Assembly: GCF_014203665.1 (NCBI RefSeq)
Contig: NZ_JACHJN010000005.1
Span: 62,001 to 126,000 of the forward strand
DNA: 64,000 bases
DNA from: Saccharothrix tamanrassetensis
GTDB lineage: Bacteria > Actinomycetota > Actinomycetes > Mycobacteriales > Pseudonocardiaceae
Direction of reading: 5' to 3'
Shown: one piece after another, positions 8,069-15,096 of the stretch
Layout: each line of letters begins with the position of its first letter
Numbering within the stretch: position 1 is the first letter of the stretch
Notes under the pieces: model-generated
Databases searched by the model: none
What the model saw: the letters and a program-made list of their open reading frames with translations, nothing else
Told to the model about the DNA's origin: nothing
Made by a program: the position numbers and the translations under genes

Positions 8069-9025
8069 TCAGCGCAGGGCGGGCAGCAGTTCCTGCTGCG
8101 CGAAGTCAAGGAACCCGTCCTGGTGGTCGCCGCCGATCTGGACCAGCGCCAGGTCGGTGAACCCGGCGTCGGCGAACGCCTTCGCCGCGTCCACGATCGG
8201 CCCGACCTCCGGTCCGCACGGGATCTTGTCCGCCACGTCCTCCGGCCGCACGAACTGGGTGGCGGCCGCGAACCCGGACGGGCCGGGCAGCTCGGCGTTG
8301 ACCTTCCAGCCGCCCGCGAACCAGCGGAACTGCTCGTGCGCCCGGGCCACCGCCTTGTCCCGGTCCGGATCCCAGCACACCGGCAGCTGGCCGATCTTGC
8401 GCGACTCGCCGCCCTGGAACACGTCCCAGCTCTGGCTGAGCTCCGCGTCCGGCTCCACCGCCACCATCGCGTCCGCCAGCGGCGCGAACGTCTGCACCGA
8501 CTGGCTGCCGGACACCGCCACCGCCACCGGCACCCGCTGCTCGGGCAGGTCCCACAGCTTCGCCGAGTCGACCCGGAAGTGGCTGCCCGCGTAGTTGACG
8601 TACCCGCCGTCGAACAGCAGCGAGATGATCTCCACGGCCTCCCGCAGCATCTCGTGCCGCACGTTCACCGGAGGCCAGCCCCGCCCGACGACGTGCTCGT
8701 TCAGGTTCTCGCCCGCGCCCAGCCCGAGGGTGAACCGGCCGTCGCTGAGCAGCTGCACGGTCGCGGCCTTCTGCGCCACGACCGCCGGGTGGTAGCGCAC
8801 CGTCGGGCAGGTCACGTAGGTCATCAGCTCGACCCGCTCGGTGACCTGGCTGACCGCGCCCAGCACGCTCCACGCGTACGACGCGTGCCCCTGCTCGCCC
8901 AGCCAGGGGTTGTAGTGGTCGCTCATCACCTCGAAGTCGAACCCGACCCGCTCGGCGTGGGCGGCGTGCCGCACCAGCGCACGCGGTCTGGCCTGCTCGG
9001 TCATCAGCGTGTAGCCGATCCGCAC
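8069..9025 (-). CDS. F420-dependent LLM-class oxidoreductase, glucose-6-phosphate dehydrogenase-like
   Basis: A 318-residue luciferase-like (LLM) flavin/F420 enzyme. The GTG at 9025 follows AGGAGGAA. Sequence runs such as IGYTLMTEQ, DFEVMSDHYNPWLGEQGH, MTYVTCPTVRYHPAVVAQKAAT, GLGAGENLNEHVVG and EQFRWFAGGWKVNAELPG match the actinobacterial subfamily related to F420-dependent glucose-6-phosphate dehydrogenase. It should transfer hydride to coenzyme F420; the substrate is not certain, as many members of this subgroup do not use glucose-6-phosphate. It is the last gene of a leftward run and lies 8 bases from the HAD phosphatase gene. Confidence 0.88.
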   Translation of the reverse strand: MRIGYTLMTEQARPRALVRHAAHAERVGFDFEVMSDHYNPWLGEQGHASYAWSVLGAVSQVTERVELMTYVTCPTVRYHPAVVAQKAATVQLLSDGRFTLGLGAGENLNEHVVGRGWPPVNVRHEMLREAVEIISLLFDGGYVNYAGSHFRVDSAKLWDLPEQRVPVAVAVSGSQSVQTFAPLADAMVAVEPDAELSQSWDVFQGGESRKIGQLPVCWDPDRDKAVARAHEQFRWFAGGWKVNAELPGPSGFAAATQFVRPEDVADKIPCGPEVGPIVDAAKAFADAGFTDLALVQIGGDHQDGFLDFAQQELLPALR

Positions 9026-9033
9026 GGTTCCTC

Positions 9034-9681
9034 CTACGCCATCGGCAGGTCGGTCAGGTCCGCCCGCAACTGGTCGAGTTCCTCGTAGACAGTGGAGGCG
9101 CCGTGCTCCCGCAGCTCGGCCGCGCCGAACCCGCCGGTCATCAGCGCCACCACGGGCAGCCCGGCGCGCTTGGCCGCGTCGCAGTCCCACACCGAGTCGC
9201 CGACGACGACCGCCCGGCCGGAGGAGTCGACCCGGCTCAGCGCCACCTCGATCAGGTCGGGCGCGGGCTTGGACTCCTCCACGTCGTCGGAGGACGTCGA
9301 CACCACACCGCTGATGTCGATCAGCTTGAGGTAGTGGTCGACGTGGCGCCGCTTGCCGGAGCTGGCCAGCACCACCGCGAGGTCCAGCTCCTGCGCGGCG
9401 GTCACCAACCGGTGCGCGCCCTCCAGCGGCCGCACCTCGGCCAGCATCGGCTCGAACGCGGTCTCCCACGCCTTGCGCAGGTCGTCCCCGTGCTCGTCCT
9501 CCACGCGCTGGCCGGCGACGGCGGCGACCAGCTTGTCCCCGCCCATGCCGATGGCGCGGTGCAGCCGCCAGGTGGGCACGGTGATGTCGAACCGCCGAAA
9601 AGCCCGGAACCAGGCGACGGCGTGGTGGTAGTTGGTGTCCACCAACGTGCCGTCCACGTCCAGGACCAGCGTGTTGCTCAT
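9034..9681 (-). CDS. HAD-family phosphatase (phosphoglycolate phosphatase-like)
   Basis: A 215-residue haloacid dehalogenase hydrolase. It has motif I DVDGTLVDT (nucleophile Asp8 and acid/base Asp10), motif II VVLASSGK, the lysine in EESKPAPD and motif IV VVVGDSVWDCDAA. The segment between motifs I and II is a helical cap (type C1), as in phosphoglycolate phosphatase/beta-phosphoglucomutase relatives. It is probably co-transcribed with the F420 oxidoreductase. A direct metabolic link is not evident. Confidence 0.88.
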   Translation of the reverse strand: MSNTLVLDVDGTLVDTNYHHAVAWFRAFRRFDITVPTWRLHRAIGMGGDKLVAAVAGQRVEDEHGDDLRKAWETAFEPMLAEVRPLEGAHRLVTAAQELDLAVVLASSGKRRHVDHYLKLIDISGVVSTSSDDVEESKPAPDLIEVALSRVDSSGRAVVVGDSVWDCDAAKRAGLPVVALMTGGFGAAELREHGASTVYEELDQLRADLTDLPMA

Positions 9682-9765
9682 ACCGCCGTGGTTAGCCCGA
9701 CCGGCTCACCGGCAAACCGGGCGGACATCACTCGTCCCGGTCGCCGGCCGTGCCGACGGCCCGGA

Positions 9766-10488
9766 TCAGGACAGGAAGTCGTCGATCAGCCGGGTCCACT
9801 CCGCCGGGGCCTCCAGCGCGGGCGCGTGGCCGCTGTCCAGTTCCGCCCAGCGGGCGCCGGGGATCGCGTCGGCCAGGGCGCGGGTCGACGCCGGGGTGAT
9901 CAGGCGGTCGTGCTTGGTGCCGATGACGAGGGTCGGCACGGCCAACCGCGGCAGGTCGGCGGTCAGGTCGATCCGCTGCACCAGGTCCACCTGCTCGTCC
10001 ACGCCGGTCGGCAGGGTCAGCGCCACGATCTCCAGGAAGCCGTCCTCCTGCTCGGGGGTCATGGCGCGCCGGAACGGCTCGCCCAGCACCACCGACATGA
10101 TGAACCGGGCCAGCTCCCGCCGGTCGCCGCCCAACAGCCGCCGCCACTTCTCGGTGCGGGCCCGCGTCTCGTCGTCGATCCGGACGAACCCGGCGGTGAG
10201 GACGAGGGCGGAGACCCGTTCGGGATACCGCAGGGCGGCCCGCACCGCGACCGCGCACCCCATCGAGTAGCCGAGGACCGCGAACCGGGCAGCGCCGCCC
10301 GCCGCGTCCACCAGTCGGTCGGCCAGGTCGTCCAGTTCCAGCGGCTCCGTGGCGCGCGGCGTGGTGCCGGAACCGGGGAAGTCCACCGAGAACACCGGGC
10401 GCTTGCGGGCCAGGGCGGGGATCACCGGGCTGAAGTTCGCGCGCACGGTGCCGCCGGCGCCGTGCGCGAGCAGGAGGGCTGAGGTCAC
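9766..10488 (-). CDS. Alpha/beta hydrolase
   Basis: A 240-residue alpha/beta-hydrolase with oxyanion loop LLLAHGAGG, nucleophile elbow GYSMG (Ser ~94), an acid in GTKHDRLI and the catalytic His in DSGHAPALE. The GTG at 10488 has no strong alternative. It is cytoplasmic (no signal peptide) and of the esterase/lactonase-like type; the substrate is unknown. Confidence 0.87.
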   Translation of the reverse strand: MTSALLLAHGAGGTVRANFSPVIPALARKRPVFSVDFPGSGTTPRATEPLELDDLADRLVDAAGGAARFAVLGYSMGCAVAVRAALRYPERVSALVLTAGFVRIDDETRARTEKWRRLLGGDRRELARFIMSVVLGEPFRRAMTPEQEDGFLEIVALTLPTGVDEQVDLVQRIDLTADLPRLAVPTLVIGTKHDRLITPASTRALADAIPGARWAELDSGHAPALEAPAEWTRLIDDFLS

Positions 10489-10570
10489 CTGGTCGATTCT
10501 GCCCGCCGGGGGTGGTGCGGGGCGGCCGGTTTCCGGACCGCTGCGGCGATCCGATGGCGTCGGTGGCGCG

Positions 10571-11491
10571 TCAGGCGGCGGAGACGAACACGCGGATCGA
10601 CGTGCCGTGCTCGTGGGTGTGCACGCGGACGAGGTCGCACAGCAGGTTCACCAGCATCACCCCGTACCCGCCGCGTGCGGCCGGTCCGGGGTTGCGGCGG
10701 CCCAGCATCGGGTCGTCCATCCGCCCCTGGTCGCGGACCTCGCACACGACGGTCGGGCCGTCCCGCCACAGCAGCAACGTGCCGGCCCCGCCCGCGTAGA
10801 CGACGCTGTTGGTGGCCAGCTCGTTCACCGCGATGACGAGGTCCTCCACCTGGTCCTCGGACAGCCCGGCGTCCATCGCGAACGACGCGACCATGCGGCG
10901 CCCGAGCACCAGCCCGTCCAGGTCGAAGCGGTGCGTGATCGCGTCCGGCGGCGGCGCGGGCAGCGGCCGGTTGAAGTCGTCGGCGGTCAGGAACGGCTCG
11001 CGGTAGCCGTTGCTGGCCCGCCGGCGAAGGTCCTCCACCACCACCGGGTGGGTCGCCTCGGCGTCCCGCAGCACGTCGGCGTCCAGCGCGCTGGTGTCGT
11101 ACGGGCACAGGATCCGCGCCGGGCGTTCCTCGAACGCGGTGTTGATCAACGCCTCGTGCTGCACGCACGCCGGGTACTCCAACTCGGTGCGCCCCGCCCA
11201 GATCGGCTCGCCGATGATCCGCACCCGCCCGCCGCGCGCGTTGTCGGTGAACGCGGCCAGCACACCCGGGATGATCCGGCCGGGATTGCGCCCGGCGACC
11301 TCCATGTCCAGGAACTCGACGTGGTCGCCCGGCCGGCCCAGCGCTCCGCGCAGCAGGTCGAGGTTCGTGCCGGGGACTGCCACCAGCACCGCTTCGCCGG
11401 CCTCCAGCCCGTCCCGCACGAACGGCACCGTCCCCGCCAAGAACTGCTCGGCGTCGCGGTAGAGCAGTGCCTCGTGCACGAAGTCGACCAC
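10571..11491 (-). CDS. RsbA-like anti-sigma regulatory protein (MEDS sensor plus HATPase)
   Basis: A 306-residue fusion. Residues ~1-165 are a MEDS sensory domain (HEALLYRDAEQFLAGTVPFV at the start; ILCPYDTSAL, typical of DcmR-type sensors). Residues ~185-300 are a serine-kinase type ATPase (HATPase_c_2) with the N box in VIAVNELATNSVVYAGG and a G box near ARGGYGVMLV. Such proteins act as anti-sigma factors or switch kinases in sigma-B-like partner switching, with the MEDS part sensing a signal. The start is GTG. No sigma gene is adjacent, but STAS proteins lie at 12824 and 55410. Confidence 0.87.
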   Translation of the reverse strand: MVDFVHEALLYRDAEQFLAGTVPFVRDGLEAGEAVLVAVPGTNLDLLRGALGRPGDHVEFLDMEVAGRNPGRIIPGVLAAFTDNARGGRVRIIGEPIWAGRTELEYPACVQHEALINTAFEERPARILCPYDTSALDADVLRDAEATHPVVVEDLRRRASNGYREPFLTADDFNRPLPAPPPDAITHRFDLDGLVLGRRMVASFAMDAGLSEDQVEDLVIAVNELATNSVVYAGGAGTLLLWRDGPTVVCEVRDQGRMDDPMLGRRNPGPAARGGYGVMLVNLLCDLVRVHTHEHGTSIRVFVSAA

Positions 11492-11543
11492 TGAGGAGCC
11501 TCCGAATGGTTGCGTCGGAAGGTCTGCCCGTCCAGTATCGCCC

Positions 11544-12053
11544 TCAAACGCCTGTTCCAGGCACTCTGCGCAGGCAGACCCGGTCGGCGCGGTCCAGTCC
11601 CCGCTCGGCTTCCGCGTTCATGATCCGCTCGAGCCCCGGCGTCAACGCGGTGACCTCCCGGAACCCGAGGCGCTCGTAGTACGGGCCGTTCCAGGGGATG
11701 TCGCGGAAGGTGGTCAGGGTGAGGCCGTGCAGCCCGCGCGCTGTGGCCCACCTCTCGACGTGGTCGAGCAGTGCCGCCCCGATCCCGCGACGTGCGAAGG
11801 CCGGGTCGACGCTGATCTGCTCGACGTGCGCGTACCCGTCGACCGGCTCGACCGCGACCCAGGCGATCGGCTGCGGGTGGGCGGCCACCCAGACGTGCAG
11901 GTGGCGGAGCGCGTCGAGCGGCATGGGGTCGTCGTCGGCGATGTCCGGCATCCCGAACTCGCGGAAGGGCTCCCCCGAGGCGACCTCGATGGCCTGGAGG
12001 GCGGGCAGCTCCTCGGGACGTGCCGGTCGGATCTCCACGTCGGCCATGATCAC
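11544..12053 (-). CDS. GNAT family N-acetyltransferase
   Basis: A 169-residue GNAT fold protein. The acetyl-CoA pyrophosphate loop is in VDPAFARRGIGAALLDHVE, preceded by the beta-4 strand (AHVEQISV) and followed by the C-terminal YYERLGFREV motif. The GTG at 12053 overlaps the upstream stop as GTGA; an ATG two codons later (12047) is an equal choice. It is coupled to the SRPBCC gene. The substrate is unknown. Confidence 0.87.
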   Translation of the reverse strand: MIMADVEIRPARPEELPALQAIEVASGEPFREFGMPDIADDDPMPLDALRHLHVWVAAHPQPIAWVAVEPVDGYAHVEQISVDPAFARRGIGAALLDHVERWATARGLHGLTLTTFRDIPWNGPYYERLGFREVTALTPGLERIMNAEAERGLDRADRVCLRRVPGTGV

Positions 12054-12415
12054 CCGGCGGTGAACGTCGCCTCAACCTCTTTGGCGAGCGCTTCGAGCAG
12101 CCGCGCGGCCAACGTCTCGTCCGGGTGGTGGACTTCCAGCTCGGCGACGCTCCTGCCCGCACCCAGCGGGCTGACGCGCAGCGTCCCGGTGCAGGGAAGG
12201 TCGGCCAGGGGAGTCCAGGAGAGGACCAGGTGGTCCAGGTCGGCGGCCAGCCGGACCTGGACCAGGCGGCTGTCCTCGCGCAGGATCAGGACGTCGTCGT
12301 TGATCCCGACGAGTTCGAGCGGGGGTGGCAGCCAGCCCGCCAGGCGCTGCGGTTCGGCGGCGGTGGCGAACACGAGATCGGGCAGGGCCGGGATGTCACG
12401 TCTCACCGTAGTCAC
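12050..12415 (-). CDS. SRPBCC (START-like) domain protein
   Basis: A 121-residue protein with the pattern of a polyketide-cyclase/AHSA1-like SRPBCC fold: an N-terminal strand VRRDIPALPDLVFATAAEP, WLPPPLEL in the middle, and a C-terminal helix TLAARLLEALAKEVEA. Such proteins bind hydrophobic ligands. GTG start at 12415. It begins the leftward run that continues through the GNAT and RsbA-like genes. No specific ligand can be named. Confidence 0.7.
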   Translation of the reverse strand: MTTVRRDIPALPDLVFATAAEPQRLAGWLPPPLELVGINDDVLILREDSRLVQVRLAADLDHLVLSWTPLADLPCTGTLRVSPLGAGRSVAELEVHHPDETLAARLLEALAKEVEATFTAG

Positions 12416-12823
12416 CGGAACGGGTTACCCGCCGAGCTGCGGGGATATGCCTTCACCAGCCACTTCCCGCCCGCGCCGACCTCCCGACGCCGGCGTTTCC
12501 GGTCCTTCTCAGCTTCCCGCGACGGAATTGTCGGTGGCCGGTGGGACCATGGAACCGGGGGCCGGAGGCCACCGGACGAACCGCTCGCACCGACTTTCCG
12601 AAGCCGTCGCGAACCCGCCCTGGCGCCGTTGCGGTCCGGCCCGGGCGGAGCGTCGGGCCGTCCACGAGGTCGTCGCGAACCCGCCCCGAACCCGTCGCGA
12701 CCGGACCTGTCCGAGGTCGTCGGGAATCCGCCCCGAACCCGTCGCGAACCCGCCTCCAAGCCGGCGCGAGAGCCTGCCCGAGGTCGCCGAGAACCCCTCT
12801 CCCCGACCGTCGTGGACCCCTCG
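12416..12823. other. 408-bp gap with degenerate repeats, no credible gene
   Basis: Reading frames crossing this stretch are Arg/Pro-rich low-complexity shadows. The stretch contains the GTCGCGAACCCGCC repeat array described separately. It should hold the promoter of the leftward SRPBCC-GNAT operon, but no clear -35/-10 pair stands out. Confidence 0.5.
12606..12754. repeat. Degenerate 14-15-bp direct repeats around a TCGCGA core
   Basis: GTCGCGAACCCGCC occurs at 12606, 12672 and 12741, with shortened or mutated copies at 12694 and 12719. Spacing is irregular (22 to 66 bases). Each copy holds the self-complementary hexamer TCGCGA or a variant. The repeats lie between the STAS gene end and the SRPBCC gene start. 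They may be protein-binding sites or a decaying simple repeat; the sequence does not decide. Confidence 0.55.
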
Positions 12824-13198
12824 CTACGCCCTGGCGGGCGGAGTCCGCTGATCCGGTATCGCCCGCCCGGCCGCAGCCGCCGCCACGTCCGGGAAGTGCG
12901 GGAACAGCCGGTCCAGGTCGGTCTTCGCGAACACCCGCCGCACGTGCGGCGGAACGGCCGCCAGCCGCAGCCACCCACCGGCGCGCTGCGCCCGCGCCCT
13001 GGTCCGCACCAGCGCGCTCATCGCCTGGGCACCGCAGAAAGCCACCCCGGACATGTCCAGCACGATCCGGTCCCGCCCCTCGGTCACCAGGCGGTCCAGT
13101 TTGTCCAGCACCCGGCGGGCTCCCGCCAGGTCGAGCTCCCCGGCCGCCACGACCACCGCGCATCCCGTCCGGTGGGCTTCGACCGACAACGCCAGCAT
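12824..13198 (-). CDS. STAS-domain protein lacking the phospho-serine
   Basis: A 124-residue anti-sigma-factor-antagonist-like STAS protein (LSVEAHRTGCAVVVAAGELDL, IVLDMSGVAF, C-terminal DRLFPHFPDV). In active antagonists the loop after the third strand reads D-S-S-G with a phosphorylated serine; here it reads FCGAQAMSA, so the acceptor serine is missing. The protein may be locked in one binding state or bind a ligand instead. It starts 12 bases after the Ppx/GppA-like gene in the same direction, so both are likely on one transcript. Confidence 0.82.
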   Translation of the reverse strand: MLALSVEAHRTGCAVVVAAGELDLAGARRVLDKLDRLVTEGRDRIVLDMSGVAFCGAQAMSALVRTRARAQRAGGWLRLAAVPPHVRRVFAKTDLDRLFPHFPDVAAAAAGRAIPDQRTPPARA

Positions 13199-13210
13199 TC
13201 CCTGGTCCCC

Positions 13211-14116
13211 TCACGCCACCCGGCAGATCTCGTCGTCGCCCGTCCCGGTCAGGGTGAGCAGCAGTCCTTCCCTGGTCGACCACGGGCAGATGGCCACCTC
13301 GCTGTGCCCGGTGGCCGTCATCAGCGCTTCCGCCACCCGCGCGCCCGCGACGCTCTGGCCCGCGCGATGGCGGGAGATGCCCGGTAGCCGGGCACGTTTC
13401 CGGGGCGGCATGGCGGCCAGGCGCGGTGTCCAGCGCCGCAGGTCGTCGAGGTGCAGGGTCCGCCGCACGGCCGGCCCGTCGCGTCGGGGACGTGCCCCCG
13501 CCAGGCGCGCCAGTTGCTGGAACACCTTCGAACAGGCGACCGCGTAGTGGTCCCGCACGTCACCGAGCACCGCCCGCACGTCGGCCTGCACCGCTGCCAG
13601 GTCGACGGGGTGGCGGGACAACGTGCGCGCGCCGTACGGCAGCGACGCCACCACGGCCGGTTCGGGCCCGGAACCGGCGGCCACCTCCACCGTACCGCCG
13701 CCGATGTCCAGCACCAGCAGCGGCCCGGTACGCGAGCCGAACCAGCAGCGGGCCGCCAGGTAGCTCAGCCGGGCTTCCTCCTGACCGGTCAGCACGGTCA
13801 GCCTCACTCCGGTCCGGTGCGCCACCTCGGCGAACACCTCGGCCGCGTTCGGCGCGTCACGCAGCACGGACGTCGCCCACGGCAGCAGTTCGCGCACGCC
13901 GGCGCGTTCGGCCACGTTGCGGGCTTCGCGGACGGCGGCCACGACCTGCTCGACACCCGGTCGGCGCAGCCGCCCCGTGCGGTCCAGGGCCTGGTCCAGG
14001 CGCAGTCGGGTCTTGTGGGACAGCCGCGGGTGCGACAACGAGCCCTCCACCACGACGAGGTGCGCGCTGAAGCAGCCGACGTCGAGCACACCGACCTGAC
14101 CTGGTCTTCCGGACAT
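13211..14116 (-). CDS. Ppx/GppA family phosphatase
   Basis: A 301-residue ASKHA-fold protein of the exopolyphosphatase/pppGpp phosphatase family. Visible are phosphate 1 (VGVLDVGCFSAHLVVVEG), the ATSVLRDAPNAAEV segment with catalytic context, QEEARLSY, and phosphate 2 (VLDIGGGTVEVA). I chose the ATG at 14116 because it places the first motif at the normal distance; a longer frame upstream adds an unconserved extension. It would hydrolyse polyphosphate or (p)ppGpp and so touch the stress response, which fits its STAS-domain partner. Compared with most relatives the first motif has C-F-S in place of S-N-T. Confidence 0.86.
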   Translation of the reverse strand: MSGRPGQVGVLDVGCFSAHLVVVEGSLSHPRLSHKTRLRLDQALDRTGRLRRPGVEQVVAAVREARNVAERAGVRELLPWATSVLRDAPNAAEVFAEVAHRTGVRLTVLTGQEEARLSYLAARCWFGSRTGPLLVLDIGGGTVEVAAGSGPEPAVVASLPYGARTLSRHPVDLAAVQADVRAVLGDVRDHYAVACSKVFQQLARLAGARPRRDGPAVRRTLHLDDLRRWTPRLAAMPPRKRARLPGISRHRAGQSVAGARVAEALMTATGHSEVAICPWSTREGLLLTLTGTGDDEICRVA

Positions 14117-14427
14117 CCGTAACCACCAACCGCGTCTGAGCGAGGTACCGGGGGTGCCCACGGCGACATCGAGTGAAACCACGCATAGTTTGCGTAGCAC
14201 TACGTAGTAGTACCCGGGTTGTTCGGGTCACCGCGTCCCCCGAAGGTGGATTCCACGTGCCGCCGGTTTTCACAGAACCCCCGACGCCGGTTCGGCCGTG
14301 TCGAGTGGCGGTGCCCGGGTTCGCCCACAGCAGACGGGTGGTTGCGGCCGGACTCCGACCGCAACCACCCGTGTGCTGTCGTCGTGGAGGAGCGTGGAAC
14401 CGCCATCCGCGGACAGGTGCCGCGGAA
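14117..14427. other. 311-bp gap: promoter of the Ppx gene and terminator of the next gene
   Basis: The left half should carry the promoter of the leftward Ppx/GppA-like gene. It holds a local AT-rich stretch (14183-14215) with the palindrome ACTACGTAGT. The right half holds the hairpin listed at 14328-14378. No coding frame with a ribosome site is seen. Confidence 0.45.
14328..14378 (-). terminator. Hairpin after the secreted repeat-protein gene
   Basis: Arms 14334-14347 and 14359-14372 pair perfectly (14 bp, 11-base loop). A further five pairs follow outside one mismatch (14328-14332 with 14374-14378). It lies about 50 bases past the stop of the leftward secreted protein gene. Confidence 0.75.
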
Positions 14428-14808
14428 TCAGACCTTGGCGAGTCGGTATTCGTAGCTGGAACCCGACGTGGAACAGTTGCTGCCCTGCCGCGAGGACGTA
14501 TATGTGTAGCCGGATGGAATGTTGCAGGCGTACGTACCGGTCAGGTTGTAGTTCACGGGATCGAGCAGGTAGTACTCGTATCGCCATGCGCATCTGGTGT
14601 TGATCCGCACGGACGACCAGGTGAAGCCGGACGGCACATCGCAGGCCCATGTCCGGTGCACACGGCTGACACCGGTCTCCGGCCCGCTGACCTCGATCGA
14701 ACCGCTCGGTTGTGCGTCGGCGGCCGATCTGCCCATTACGGTCAGGGCTACGACGGCAGCGCCCACCAGCACCGTTGTGCCGACACGCCGAAGTGGCACT
14801 GTGATCAT
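14428..14808 (-). CDS. Secreted protein with two tandem Cys/aromatic repeats
   Basis: A 126-residue exported protein. Of two adjacent ATGs I chose 14808 because GGAGG then has workable spacing. A signal peptide (residues ~1-33, ending SAADA) is followed by two repeats of about 35-40 residues. Each has C-[DN]-[VI]-P-S-G-[FY]-T-[WY]-[ST]-S then a Cys and a Tyr-Glu-Tyr near its end (WACDVPSGFTWSSVR and YACNIPSGYTYTSSR). Four cysteines could form two disulfides. I do not recognise the family; the repeats suggest a small extracellular beta-rich binding domain. Confidence 0.72.
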   Translation of the reverse strand: MITVPLRRVGTTVLVGAAVVALTVMGRSAADAQPSGSIEVSGPETGVSRVHRTWACDVPSGFTWSSVRINTRCAWRYEYYLLDPVNYNLTGTYACNIPSGYTYTSSRQGSNCSTSGSSYEYRLAKV

Positions 14809-15096
14809 CATTCCTCCGCGATGTGCGAGAAAGTCGGCGACCTCGTCCGACGGGTCCATGGAAGTCGATGATCCGAAGTCGTAGTACCGCCAAGCGGCCG
14901 TCGACCCCCGGCCGGCATCACCCGTCGACGGCGCGTCGACCGCTCCCGAGAATTGCGGATTGCCAATAGCGGTGGCACGGGCTCGCACGCCGGTGGAATT
15001 GCCCGGCTCTTCAAGTACGACAATGCTGTCGGTCGCCGGCTGACCAGCGCTGTGGAGCGGGGAGGGTCGTGCTCCGGGTCCGGCTCGTCGTCCGGA

